Below, one piece after another: positions 1 to 8,754 of a stretch of 64,000 nucleotides of DNA. Source of the stretch: Pseudomonas reidholzensis (GTDB lineage: Bacteria; Pseudomonadota; Gammaproteobacteria; Pseudomonadales; Pseudomonadaceae). Every line of letters begins with the position of its first letter. Positions within the stretch are counted from its first letter, which is position 1. The DNA is taken from the NCBI RefSeq assembly GCF_900536025.1, contig NZ_UNOZ01000017.1, forward strand, positions 124,001 through 188,000. The letters run 5' to 3'. The translations under genes were made by a program, and so were the position numbers. Under the pieces are notes generated by a model. It worked only from the letters and a program-made list of their open reading frames with translations, searched no databases and was not told where the DNA came from.

Positions 1-2834
1 CGGCAACTGAACCCATCCGCCACGACAGTCGCTTCCTGAGGAATTTTATCGAGATGAGGCTTGAACTCTTTCTCACCGATAATTTTCGCAATCGGAGCGG
101 TCTTGCTGTGGTAAGCGTAAGCGCCTGCCACCCCGCAGCAACCTGCAGCAATCACCCGCCCCTTGCCGCCCAGTTTTTCCAGAACGCCCTGCTCTCCTCC
201 CATGCCGCCACACGACTTCTGGTGGCAGTGGCCGTGGATGCGTATGTCCTCATCAATCGAAGGCAACTCAAGCCCACGCCCCTTGATGAACTCACTCAAG
301 GTCATGATCGATTTCTCAAGCTTCTTGGCGCGCTGATCTGTCGGGAACAGGCCCGGCATCTCATCTCGGAATACCGACAAACAGCTCGGCTCAAGCACGA
401 TGACTGGCAGGCCCTCGTCGAGCACCGGCTCCAGCTGATCAAGAATCTGCTCAAGGTTGGACTTGGCCTGATCAATCATCCCGACGTCGTAGTACGGCCG
501 GCCGCAGCACACATGGCGCTTCATCAACTTCACGGTAAAGCCCAGCGCTTCGAGCACCGTCACGCCGGCCTCAAGCACCTTGGGCGTGAATCCGTTGTTG
601 AAGCTGTCGACCCACAGCAGCACCTCGGTGCCAGCGCTTGACCCTTCATTCTTCAAGATGCGCTTGGCCGTGGCGCCACTGCGGAAGCTCTTGGCGGCAA
701 TCTTCGGAAACTTGGCCTCACGCGCCAGACCGAAGTAGGCGCCTGCCGTACGCACCAATGGATTCCCCATGGCGTAGTTGAGCACGGGCGAGAGCTTGGT
801 TGCGTGAGGCAACCACTCACCGATACGACCGATCATGGCGTCCATCAGCGGACGACGCTTTTCGCTGTAGTAGCGATTGAGGAACTCCGTTTTGTACCTG
901 GCGATGTTCACGTTGGTGGGGCAATCGGTCTTGCAGCCTTTGCAGCTCAAGCACAGATCAAGGGAGTCTTTGACCTCTTCGTTCTGCCACGCATCCTCGA
1001 TGACATCGCCCTTCAACAGCTCGAAGAACAACCGAGCACGACCGCGGGTGGAGTACTTCTCTTCTCGCGTAGCCCTGAAGCTGGGGCACATTGTGCCGCC
1101 ATCCAGCGAGCGGCACTTACCCATCCCGATGCAGCGCTCGGTCTCGCGGGCGAGGCCCTTGTCACCCAGACGGGCGTCATAGGTGAATTGGCTCGGGATA
1201 TCACGGCGCTCATAGTCCGGGCCCAGTCGCAGGTTGGCATCCACAGGCATGGCGTGGATGAGCTTGCCCGGGTTCATCTTGTTCAACGGATCCCAGATAG
1301 CCTTGAATTCTGCAAAGGCATTCATGATCTCGTCGGAGTACATGATGCGAAGGTATTCGCCCTTCGCCTGGCCATCACCATGCTCGCCAGAGAGCGAACC
1401 GCCATAGCGCACAACCAGGTGAGCGGCCTCATCCAGGAAGGCGCGCCAGTTATCCAGGCCATCCTGCGATTTCAGGTCGAAGGTAATGCGTGAATGAATG
1501 CAGCCGTCACCGAAGTGGCCGTAAAGGTTTGTCTTGTAACCGTAGCTGCTGACAAGGGCCTTGAATTCGCGAAGGTATTTGCCGAGGTGTTCAGGCTCCA
1601 CCGCGGCATCCTCCCAGCCGACAACAGGATCAGGCTCATTGGGATCCAGACCGAGCGAGGTCGCCGATGCCCCCGTCTCACGAATTGTCCAGATCCGATT
1701 CATCAGCCCCGCATCAGTCACCAAGCGCACACTTGGACGCCCCGGCAACTGTGGCGCAATGGCGACAGCGTTCTGCGCGAACGCAACCGCTTCCTCAGTC
1801 GACAGGGCACCAAACTCGATCATCAACCAAGCGTTGCCAGCCGGCAGCTCTTCAATATCAGCGAGCTTCATGCCACGGACTTTGAGACCGTCAATGATGC
1901 CGTCATCCAATCCTTCCATCGCGATAGGATTGAGGGGCAGCAGTTGAGGCACCGAGTCAGCGGCGTAGTAAATGTCTTCGTACCCCAGCACGACCAGCAC
2001 GCGATGCGTTGGGTTTTTCACCAGGATTGTTTCGGCCTGCAGGACGGTGACACAGGTGCCTTCAACACCTACCAGCGCACGGGCAATGTTGAAACCGTTT
2101 TCCGGCAGAAGCTGATCGAGGTTGTAGCCCGAGACACGACGCTTGAGCTTCGGGAATCCTTCACGAATCTGCTCTTCGTTGCGGTCGACCAGCTGTTTAA
2201 GCCCACGGACGATTTCTGCGCGCCGACCACCCGCCTTGATGTGCTCCTGGTAGGTTGCTTCATCAGTGGGCCCTACCCAGAACCGCTCGCCATCATAGGT
2301 GAGGATTTCCAGACGCTCGACGTTCTCGACCGTTTTACCCGCCATGACCGAATGCGCGCCGCAGGAGTTGTTGCCAATCATCCCACCCAACGTGCAACGG
2401 CTGTGGGTAGCCGGATCCGGGCCGAACGTCAGCCCCACCTTGGCCGCTTCACCCTTCAACTGGTCGCAGATCACACCTGGCTCAACCCTGGCCAGACGCC
2501 TTGCTGGGTCAATTTCATGGATGGCATGCAGGTACTTGGAAGCATCGATCACGACAGCGGCGTTCACCGCCTGGCCGCACATGGAGGTGCCAGCGCCTCG
2601 CGGCAAGATCGGAATGCCAGCCTCCATACAGAGGCGCACCGTAGTCACGATATCGTCGACGTTCCTGGGAATCACGATCCCGATGGGCAACTGACGATAG
2701 TTCGAGGCTTCAGAGGCATAGATTGCGCGCGTGGCGGCATCGAATCGAACCTCTGCCGACGTTTGAGCCTCGAGCTTGGAGCGCAGGTTCAACAAGAGGT
2801 TGAGGTCGAACGGGATAGGATTATTTTTTGTCAT
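1..2834 (-). CDS. FAD-linked oxidase with C-terminal Fe-S domains (D-2-hydroxyacid dehydrogenase type), 3' end outside window
   Basis: The minus frame is open from ATG 2834 to the window edge (944 codons, no stop), so the last part of the protein is missing. It combines a GlcD/YdiJ-type flavoprotein with an Fe-S module. The N-terminal FAD-binding loop is PRGAGTSMCGQ near residues 77-87 and the oxidase C-terminal signature GEHGDG is at 483-488. Two ferredoxin-like clusters follow (CIGMGKC at 568-574, CLSCKGCKTDC at 628-638), then CCG-type cysteine motifs near the edge. The family oxidises D-2-hydroxyacids such as lactate, glycolate or 2-hydroxyglutarate and passes electrons to the respiratory chain; the substrate here is unknown. 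An in-frame ATG lies at 2858; neither start has a strong ribosome site. The sequence is plainly coding across its length. Confidence 0.9.
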   Translation of the reverse strand, partial: MTKNNPIPFDLNLLLNLRSKLEAQTSAEVRFDAATRAIYASEASNYRQLPIGIVIPRNVDDIVTTVRLCMEAGIPILPRGAGTSMCGQAVNAAVVIDASKYLHAIHEIDPARRLARVEPGVICDQLKGEAAKVGLTFGPDPATHSRCTLGGMIGNNSCGAHSVMAGKTVENVERLEILTYDGERFWVGPTDEATYQEHIKAGGRRAEIVRGLKQLVDRNEEQIREGFPKLKRRVSGYNLDQLLPENGFNIARALVGVEGTCVTVLQAETILVKNPTHRVLVVLGYEDIYYAADSVPQLLPLNPIAMEGLDDGIIDGLKVRGMKLADIEELPAGNAWLMIEFGALSTEEAVAFAQNAVAIAPQLPGRPSVRLVTDAGLMNRIWTIRETGASATSLGLDPNEPDPVVGWEDAAVEPEHLGKYLREFKALVSSYGYKTNLYGHFGDGCIHSRITFDLKSQDGLDNWRAFLDEAAHLVVRYGGSLSGEHGDGQAKGEYLRIMYSDEIMNAFAEFKAIWDPLNKMNPGKLIHAMPVDANLRLGPDYERRDIPSQFTYDARLGDKGLARETERCIGMGKCRSLDGGTMCPSFRATREEKYSTRGRARLFFELLKGDVIEDAWQNEEVKDSLDLCLSCKGCKTDCPTNVNIARYKTEFLNRYYSEKRRPLMDAMIGRIGEWLPHATKLSPVLNYAMGNPLVRTAGAYFGLAREAKFPKIAAKSFRSGATAKRILKNEGSSAGTEVLLWVDSFNNGFTPKVLEAGVTVLEALGFTVKLMKRHVCCGRPYYDVGMIDQAKSNLEQILDQLEPVLDEGLPVIVLEPSCLSVFRDEMPGLFPTDQRAKKLEKSIMTLSEFIKGRGLELPSIDEDIRIHGHCHQKSCGGMGGEQGVLEKLGGKGRVIAAGCCGVAGAYAYHSKTAPIAKIIGEKEFKPHLDKIPQEATVVADGFSC

Positions 2835-2956
2835 TGGGAGAAGCCTGGTCTCGATCATCAGCACGGGAACGCGACGGCTCTACTGGAAGCAAACAAGGTA
2901 GAGCGACGGACGTTAGTTACTGTAAGCCGAGAGCCCATCCGGCTCTACCCACTCAG

Positions 2957-2995
2957 AATAGGAAGAATTTGCCAATTTATCCTTCTCTGAGAAGG
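2957..2995. promoter_or_regulatory. Operator-like motif plus palindrome upstream of the FAD/Fe-S gene
   Basis: ATAGGAA (2958-2964), GCCAAT (2971-2976) and ATCCTT (2979-2984) reproduce the order and near-spacing of a motif at 4473-4498 between the MFS and amidohydrolase genes. It overlaps a perfect 7-1-7 palindrome CCTTCTC-T-GAGAAGG at 2981-2995. It sits about 125-160 bp upstream of ATG 2834 and after the terminator of the MFS gene, so it fits a promoter or operator for this gene. The binding protein is unknown. Confidence 0.45.
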
Positions 2996-3035
2996 AATAG
3001 CAGGCAACCTGGATCAGCGCCCTGCCCGACAACGC

Positions 3036-3072
3036 AAAAGCCCCAGATCGCCTGCTAGCGACCTGGGGCCTC
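3036..3072 (-). terminator. Rho-independent terminator of the MFS gene
   Basis: Read on the minus strand, a 12-bp stem (GCCCCAGGTCGC with GCGATCTGGGGC, one G-U pair) closes a 6-base loop and is followed by TTTTGCG. It starts about 10 bases after the MFS stop codon. It separates the MFS transcript from the FAD/Fe-S gene, which therefore probably has its own promoter. Confidence 0.75.
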
Positions 3073-3079
3073 TTGGTAA

Positions 3080-4372
3080 TCAGCGTCGACCCGGCTGCCT
3101 GTAGCCAAGCAGGACACCCATCAGACTGAACGCAGCAGCAATCATCACGTAGAAGGCAGGTGCAGTAACCGTGCCCGTCACACTGATCAGCCAAGTCAGA
3201 ATCAGCGAGGCGAACCCGCCGAACGTCATCACCGCCAGGTTGTAGGCCAGCGACAGTCCGGTGGAAAGCACCTTGGCCGGGAAGGTTTCAGACAGCGCAG
3301 CCAGGATAGGGCCGGTGTAGACCGCAATCAGCACACCAAATACAGCTTGGAACACGCACAGCGTATACAACGACGGCGCGCTAGCGATCATGTTGAACAT
3401 CGGCCAAGCCAACAGCAACATCGCCGCGGACGCCCCCACCAACAGATACTTGCGACCGATCTTGTCCGAGACCCACCCGGTAATTGGCGAGCAGAAGGTG
3501 ATCACCCCACCTCCCACCATTGCTGCAATGAACGATGCCGACTGCGGAAGCTTGAGCACCTTCACCGAATAGGTGGGCATGTAGAAAAGGATCACGTAAA
3601 TGCACACCGTCCACAGCACGATCATGGAGAAGCTGGCGACCGCTTGCCACGGATAATCACGAAGCACATCGCGCAACGGCGTCTCTGTCAGATCCGAAGA
3701 CTCCTCGAACACAGGCGACTCATGCAGGTTGCGGCGAATGAAGTAGCCGATCGGGCCGATCAAGATGCCAAACAGGAAAGGAATCCGCCACCCCCAGCTC
3801 TCGACCTCTTCAGGGCTCAGACCCAAGGTGATACCGGTACCGAAGCAGGCACCTAACAGCACGGCAAAGCCGATACTGGTTTGAATCCAGCTGGAGTAGT
3901 ACGCCTTCTTCCCTTCTGGAGCCTGTTCAGTGAGATAGGCAGTCGCCGCACCCATTTCACCACCTGCGGAAATGCCCTGCAGCAGCCTGGCAAAGACAAT
4001 GATGCAAGGAGCCAGCATGCCCGCCTGCTCGTAGGTTGGCGCCAGACCAATCATGGCGGTACCGATCCCCATCAAGATGATGGTGAGCGACAGCGCCCCC
4101 TTGCGACCATAGCGATCTGAATAGATACCAATCAGAACACCACCCACAGGCCGAACCAAGAAGCCGACACCAAAGGTCGCCGCCGAGAGCATCAATGACG
4201 TCAAGTCATCTCCGGTAGGGAAAAACAGCTTGCCGATGATGATGGCGAAGAAGCCATACACCATGAAGTCAAACCACTCGAATCCATTCCCTAGAACAGT
4301 AGCGATGATGGCTTTTCGCCGCATCGCGTTCGCACCCACTCCATGACCAACATCTAAACTTACTGCACTCAT
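3080..4372 (-). CDS. MFS transporter, metabolite:H+ symporter (MHS) family
   Basis: This 430-residue protein has about twelve hydrophobic segments and is the usual size for MHS carriers (KgtP, ProP, citrate and shikimate permeases). The MHS start pattern NGFEWFDFMVYG is at residues 29-40, and the loop 2-3 signature DRYGRKG lies after the second or third helix. A second copy of the loop motif (SDKIGRKY) is in the C-terminal half. The family imports small carboxylates or zwitterions with protons across the inner membrane. It lies between the FAD/Fe-S dehydrogenase and the divergent amidohydrolase gene, so it may import the substrate of that pathway. An 11-bp inverted repeat lies about 100 bp upstream. 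Confidence 0.88.
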   Translation of the reverse strand: MSAVSLDVGHGVGANAMRRKAIIATVLGNGFEWFDFMVYGFFAIIIGKLFFPTGDDLTSLMLSAATFGVGFLVRPVGGVLIGIYSDRYGRKGALSLTIILMGIGTAMIGLAPTYEQAGMLAPCIIVFARLLQGISAGGEMGAATAYLTEQAPEGKKAYYSSWIQTSIGFAVLLGACFGTGITLGLSPEEVESWGWRIPFLFGILIGPIGYFIRRNLHESPVFEESSDLTETPLRDVLRDYPWQAVASFSMIVLWTVCIYVILFYMPTYSVKVLKLPQSASFIAAMVGGGVITFCSPITGWVSDKIGRKYLLVGASAAMLLLAWPMFNMIASAPSLYTLCVFQAVFGVLIAVYTGPILAALSETFPAKVLSTGLSLAYNLAVMTFGGFASLILTWLISVTGTVTAPAFYVMIAAAFSLMGVLLGYRQPGRR

Positions 4373-4469
4373 TTTCGGATCCCCTGAGCCTTCTGTGAAA
4401 GCCGCGCTTTTGTCGTTGTATTAGGGTTCGTCCATTGAGCGCCCGCGAAAGGCGACTGACTACCACACC

Positions 4470-4503
4470 AAAATAGGAATTCGAGCCAATGGATTCCTAT
4501 TTT
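4470..4503. promoter_or_regulatory. 11-bp perfect inverted repeat (operator candidate) in the MFS/amidohydrolase divergent region
   Basis: AAAATAGGAAT (4470-4480) and ATTCCTATTTT (4493-4503) are exact reverse complements around a 12-base spacer containing GCCAAT. It lies 98 bp upstream of the MFS start and about 360 bp upstream of the amidohydrolase start. The ATAGGAA...GCCAAT core recurs at 2958-2976. It is a good site for a dimeric regulator. No linked regulator except the LysR gene at 9570-10490 is close. Confidence 0.6.
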
Positions 4504-4865
4504 TCGCGCGCCTACCTACCTGGAGATGGAATTCTGGCCACCCTGATCGCATTTCGAGCATTAAGAAACATCAGCGCTTCACGGATACGATTGACTGCAA
4601 GGGGCACTGCATCCAGCTGGGAATTTCAGCCGCGCTAACGGGCCAGCTGAGCTACCCCTTCTCGAGCCCGAACAACGGTGACTTCTTACTCACCACAACA
4701 GATTCAGGCCAATTTGCTTACTGCCCATCTGCCTGGGGCTGCTGACCATCAGCACCCACCGAGAGCGACCCCGCATCAGTATCTAGACTGCTGCGTGAGC
4801 CAGCATTCGCTCCCACAGACGCCGCAAAAGCCGTGCGGCTACCCATTACAACAACAGGAGGCAAT
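4504..4865. other. Intergenic leader of the amidohydrolase gene, no gene recognised
   Basis: About 360 bases upstream of the amidohydrolase hold no recognisable gene. Short open frames exist on both strands but none has codon bias or a family match. A strong ribosome site AGGAGG at 4856-4861 ends the stretch. A long 5' leader or decayed coding sequence is possible; I see no evidence to choose. Confidence 0.5.
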
Positions 4866-6467
4866 GTGAAGACGAGCCCCGCTACACCCATCGAGGTCGG
4901 TGAGGAGATGGTTGCCGGCTTTGCCAAGAAAGGCCTTGGTCAGGTGACGCCCGCCACAAGCAATGAGCGAGGCTCCGGGCCATATCATCGCTTGGTGCTT
5001 CGCGGCATTACCGTTATCGACGGTACAGGGGCACCGCCGTGGGGGCCTGCCGATATCGTCATCGAAAACGGCCTCATCGCTGAGATCGCCGCAGTCGGAG
5101 TGCCTGGCCTTCCTATCCATCCAGCTCGCCGCCCGGCCAAAGGCGTACGAGAGATTGACTGTCACGGCAAGTTCGCCACACCGGGCTTCATCGACTGTCA
5201 TGCCCATATCGGTACCCCGTTCCATGCCGAGAGTGGAGAGATGCTGCCTGCCGACTACGTGTACAAGCTATGGCTGGCGCATGGCGTCACTTCGGTCAGA
5301 GAAGCCGGATGCATGAATGGCCTCGCCTGGACGTGCGAGCAGCAGCAGGCCGCCGCAGAAAACGCGATCAGTGCACCCAACCTGTACCCTTATGTCTACT
5401 TTCCTGCGGTTAACGATTACCTGAAGGTGATTTACAGCCCGGAACAAGGGCGCGAATGGCTGCGCCAGGTTCGAGACAAGGGCGCCTGCGGGGTGAAGTT
5501 CTTCGGATCTCCTCCCGCAATCATGGAAGCGGCGCTAGATGAGTGCAAAACGCTCGGCCTGAAGACGTGCTGTCACCATGCCCAGCTCTCCGTCGGGCGA
5601 ATGAACGCACTCAAGACTGCCAAATGGGGCCTGACCAGCACCGAGCACGCTTATGGCCTTCCTGAGGCCCTGATGGAAGGCAGCACGCTGCAATTCATCG
5701 ATGACGACTACAACTACAACGACGAGTACATCCGTTTCGCTACCGCGGGCAGAACTTTTCTACAGGCCACCCAGCCAGGAAGCCCAAAATGGAATGAGGT
5801 ACTCGAAGCATTCCTGGCCGCTGGCCACACGTTCGTTCCCACCATGAACGTGTACGACAGCAACCGAGATGTCATGCGGGCGCGCCGTGCAGACTGGCAC
5901 GAGGCGTACACCGACAGCACTTCCTGGAACTACTTCCAGCCTCAGCGCGGAGGCCATGGCGCCTACTTTTTCCGCTGGTCGACCAAGAACGAGCTGGAGT
6001 GGAAAGAAAGTTTCAGGATCTGGATGCAATTCCTCAACGAGTACAAGAACCGCGGTGGTCGCGTATGCCCCGGCAGCGACTCCGGCTTCATGTTCCAAAT
6101 CTACGGCTTCGGCTATGTGCGCGAACTTGAGCTACTGCAGGAGGCGGGCTTTACCCCTCAAGAGGTGCTCCGGGCAGCAACGCTGCAAGGCGCTGAACTC
6201 CTAGGCATCGAACATAAGACTGGCACCCTGGAGGTTGGAAAGGAAGCAGACATCCTCATCCACAATCAGAACCCGATGGCCGATTTCAAACTGCTCTACG
6301 GTACCGGCGCAATCCGTCTCAACGATGATACCAACGTCGCAGAGCGCAGGCGCTGCCTGGACTACACCATCAAAGGTGGCGTGGTTTTCGACACCGAAGA
6401 GCTACTCTCCGATGTTCGCCAGATGGTGGGTGAAACGTGGAGCGGCGAACAGAAACCCACCGCCTAG
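4866..6467 (+). CDS. Metal-dependent amidohydrolase family protein
   Basis: The protein has about 533 residues from GTG 4866, chosen because AGGAGG lies just upstream; a GTG at 4833 is in frame but has no site. It shows the full amidohydrolase set: HxH at 112/114 (IDCHAHIG), a probable carbamylated Lys near 213 (GVKFFG), His at 237-238 (CCHHAQ), His 261 (TEHAYG) and Asp 405 (CPGSDSGF). This matches binuclear TIM-barrel hydrolases such as imidazolonepropionase or prolidase-like enzymes. An extra N-terminal stretch of about 35 residues precedes the usual composite beta domain. It hydrolyses a C-N bond in an unknown, probably cytoplasmic, substrate. The CobW gene follows after 9 bases, so the two are one operon. 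Confidence 0.87.
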   Translation: MKTSPATPIEVGEEMVAGFAKKGLGQVTPATSNERGSGPYHRLVLRGITVIDGTGAPPWGPADIVIENGLIAEIAAVGVPGLPIHPARRPAKGVREIDCHGKFATPGFIDCHAHIGTPFHAESGEMLPADYVYKLWLAHGVTSVREAGCMNGLAWTCEQQQAAAENAISAPNLYPYVYFPAVNDYLKVIYSPEQGREWLRQVRDKGACGVKFFGSPPAIMEAALDECKTLGLKTCCHHAQLSVGRMNALKTAKWGLTSTEHAYGLPEALMEGSTLQFIDDDYNYNDEYIRFATAGRTFLQATQPGSPKWNEVLEAFLAAGHTFVPTMNVYDSNRDVMRARRADWHEAYTDSTSWNYFQPQRGGHGAYFFRWSTKNELEWKESFRIWMQFLNEYKNRGGRVCPGSDSGFMFQIYGFGYVRELELLQEAGFTPQEVLRAATLQGAELLGIEHKTGTLEVGKEADILIHNQNPMADFKLLYGTGAIRLNDDTNVAERRRCLDYTIKGGVVFDTEELLSDVRQMVGETWSGEQKPTA

Positions 6468-6476
6468 GAGGACTAG

Positions 6477-7511
6477 ATGATTCCCCCATCCCGCGGTATC
6501 GACTTCGTCATTCTGACCGGCCCGCTAGGCAGCGGCAAAACCACCCTGCTGGAGCATCTCCTCCATCAGGACGACACAGGATCAGGGACTGCGGTGATCG
6601 TCAACGAAGCCGGGGCCGTCAATATCGACGGTGCCGTACTTGTCGAATCTGCAAACGGACTGGTCATTGAGACACTGAGCAATGGCTGCGTGTGCTGCAG
6701 CCTCGGGAATGACCTTGTTGCAACCGTCCAAGATCTCGTTGAGACCAGGGCACGGATGGATCTTCCTCCGTTTGAGCGCATCATCCTCGAATGCAGTGGC
6801 TTGTCCATGCCAGGAGAGGTAGTGCGCTCATTGGCGGGGTTGGCACATATGCAGATGGTGGTGTCAATCATCTGCATGTACGACTGCAGCCGCCCTCCGC
6901 TAGCCGGAGCGCAATTTGATGCAGTCGCCGCGCAACTCAGTGCGGCCAATTCCGTGGTGCTCACCAAGGTTGATACTGTTGATAAAGATGCACTGGACAT
7001 TGCTCGCGTCACGGTAGAGCGCATCAATCCGTTTGCGACCATCATCGACGAGCAATCGCAACACATTCGGAGCCACAAAGCATTTCTGAATGCCTCACAG
7101 CGCCCGCTGGGCACCTCTTTACCCCAGCGCAAACTGGTGCTTGCCTCCGCCCATCCACGCATCCACGTCTACCAGGCCCAACTGGCAGAGCCCGATCCAG
7201 GTGATGCTATCGACTGGCTGGAGAACGTCACAGGCAGCCTGGGAGAAAAGCTCCTACGGTGCAAAGCTCTGATTTCCACCGCTGAGCGCGACCTGCTGAT
7301 GCAAACCGTCGGAACAGCGTTCTCGGCCCCCCGACTACTTCGCACCCCACCTTCAGGCCGCTCCGTAGCCATTTTCATTACGCAAGATTGCGCCCTGGAA
7401 GCGCTGTCGCAGATTCCTTCCCCCTTTACGATCAACTGGTGCATATCAACGCGGGAGAAAGAACTGCTGGGTAACCAAGAAGTGCGAGACGCATACTTGG
7501 GCGGCCACTAA
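6477..7511 (+). CDS. CobW/COG0523-type G3E GTPase, putative metallochaperone
   Basis: This 344-residue GTPase has Walker A GPLGSGKT at 15-22, the family metal site CVCC at 71-74, Walker B region ECSGLSMP, and TKVD as the guanine-specificity motif. COG0523 proteins deliver Zn, Co or other metals to target enzymes using GTP. It starts 9 bases after the amidohydrolase with AGGAGG as ribosome site, so the obvious client is that amidohydrolase. No Zur box is seen upstream, which argues for a dedicated chaperone rather than a zinc-starvation paralogue. The C-terminal domain is present but the His-rich stretch found in some members is absent. Confidence 0.85.
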   Translation: MIPPSRGIDFVILTGPLGSGKTTLLEHLLHQDDTGSGTAVIVNEAGAVNIDGAVLVESANGLVIETLSNGCVCCSLGNDLVATVQDLVETRARMDLPPFERIILECSGLSMPGEVVRSLAGLAHMQMVVSIICMYDCSRPPLAGAQFDAVAAQLSAANSVVLTKVDTVDKDALDIARVTVERINPFATIIDEQSQHIRSHKAFLNASQRPLGTSLPQRKLVLASAHPRIHVYQAQLAEPDPGDAIDWLENVTGSLGEKLLRCKALISTAERDLLMQTVGTAFSAPRLLRTPPSGRSVAIFITQDCALEALSQIPSPFTINWCISTREKELLGNQEVRDAYLGGH

Positions 7512-7520
7512 AACGACGAA

Positions 7521-7540
7521 GGAGGCTCATCAGGGCCTCC
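7521..7540. terminator. Hairpin between convergent genes, probable bidirectional terminator
   Basis: GGAGGC (7521-7526) pairs with GCCTCC (7535-7540) around an 8-base loop. It lies 10 bases after the CobW stop and just beyond the stop of the converging dehydrogenase gene. On the minus strand it is followed by TTCGTCGTTTTAG, a weak T-run. Confidence 0.45.
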
Positions 7541-7563
7541 CTCTCTCGACCTCGAAATTGCCT

Positions 7564-8490
7564 TCAATAGCCTTTGCTGCGATCCACGGTGTTCATCAAC
7601 GGCAGCCCTTTACACGCTCGATCGAGATTTCGCACCACCACATCAACTGCACCTTTGACCTGGACATTGCTGGCGATATGAGGTGTCAGGAGCACACGGG
7701 GGTGCCGCCAGAAAGGATGCTCAGGTTGAGGAGGTTCTTGATCGAGAACATCCAACACCGCCCCTCCTACCCTGCCAGTATCGAGTGCCGTCAAAAGATC
7801 CTTCTCGACGACATGAGCCCCACGACCGACATTCACGATCCCTGCCCCCTCGGGTAGCGCAGCGAAAGTGCTGGCGTTCAAGATTCCAGTGGTTTCGGGC
7901 GTAAGTGGCAACAGGTTTATCAGGATGTCGCATTGGCCGAGAAACGCATGCAATTGGTCAACGCCGACGAAGCAGCGGCTCCCAGGCACCTCTTTAGGGG
8001 AGCGGTTCCATGCGCTGATTTGAAAGCCCAGTGGCTGCAAACGCTCAAGGGCTAGCTGGCCCAGGTTTCCAAGCCCCATGACACCCACTCGGCGCTCGTA
8101 AGCTGGGATGATGGGCAAAGGCGCCCACACGCGATCGCGCTGGCTGATTTGGTAGTCAAGGATGTCACGATGCAAGGCAAGCACGGCAAAAATCACGTAC
8201 TCGGCCATGATCTCAGCCATGGCGCCGTCGACAAGCCTGACCAGCGAAACGTGGTCGGGCAGATCTGACAGGTCGAACTGATCGACGCCTGCCCCCGCTG
8301 AGTACAGCACCTTCAAATTGGGAAACTGCTCCATCAGTTGCGGCATCGGCTTCCAGGCAATGAGGTACTGCACCTCACGAGCATCACCCACCTCGGGCCA
8401 CTCGCGAAACTGAAGCTCGGGGGCACGTTCCAGAAAAGCCTGACGCCATTCAGCTGCACTGCTGGGCTCGGCCATGTAGAGAATACACAT
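7564..8490 (-). CDS. D-isomer-specific 2-hydroxyacid dehydrogenase (GhrA-type)
   Basis: From ATG 8490 (AGGAG six bases upstream) the product has 308 residues and begins MCILYMAE; the longer open frame upstream is not needed. It carries the Rossmann loop GVMGLGNLGQ and the family catalytic trio in VGRGAHVV (Arg), DVLDQEPP (Glu) and TPHIAS (His). This matches glyoxylate/hydroxypyruvate reductase A, which reduces 2-oxoacids with NAD(P)H. It converges on the amidohydrolase-CobW operon and lies near the FAD/Fe-S hydroxyacid oxidase at 1-2834. The region therefore holds two enzymes acting on opposite directions of 2-hydroxyacid chemistry. Confidence 0.88.
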   Translation of the reverse strand: MCILYMAEPSSAAEWRQAFLERAPELQFREWPEVGDAREVQYLIAWKPMPQLMEQFPNLKVLYSAGAGVDQFDLSDLPDHVSLVRLVDGAMAEIMAEYVIFAVLALHRDILDYQISQRDRVWAPLPIIPAYERRVGVMGLGNLGQLALERLQPLGFQISAWNRSPKEVPGSRCFVGVDQLHAFLGQCDILINLLPLTPETTGILNASTFAALPEGAGIVNVGRGAHVVEKDLLTALDTGRVGGAVLDVLDQEPPQPEHPFWRHPRVLLTPHIASNVQVKGAVDVVVRNLDRACKGLPLMNTVDRSKGY

Positions 8491-8699
8491 GTCTAGCTCC
8501 TGATTTTCAGAGCTGACAGGGTGCCCCCGTACTGGCTGGATTCCTTCGCATGAACGCACGAGAAAAACCTGTTTTCCTCGTACTCCGGATCGGTAGTTCC
8601 ACCTCGCCAGTACCGGCAACCTGTGAGCAATTCCAACCCCCGTGTAACAAATAAAGAGGGTACGTAAGATGGAGGGTTCAGCATGACGGCAGACGGTTA

Positions 8700-8746
8700 A
8701 CCGAAAAACAAATAAACCAGCCACAGTCAATAACTGCGACTGGCTC
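8700..8746 (-). terminator. Probable terminator of the truncated solute-binding-protein gene
   Basis: On the minus strand AGCCAGTC pairs with GACTGTGGCT (two-base bulge), followed by GGTTTATTTGTTTTTCGG. It starts about 10 bases after the stop at 8755. Intact termination below a broken gene suggests a recent loss. Confidence 0.5.
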
Positions 8747-8754
8747 CCGCTATT

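Noticed and set aside
54..2990. Long plus-strand open frames over the first 3 kb
   Set aside because: They lie opposite a clearly coding minus-strand dehydrogenase and have no recognisable domain.
4489..4635. Short plus-strand frame starting in the operator region (MDSYFSRAYLPG...)
   Set aside because: It overlaps the inverted repeat, lacks a ribosome site and matches nothing I know.
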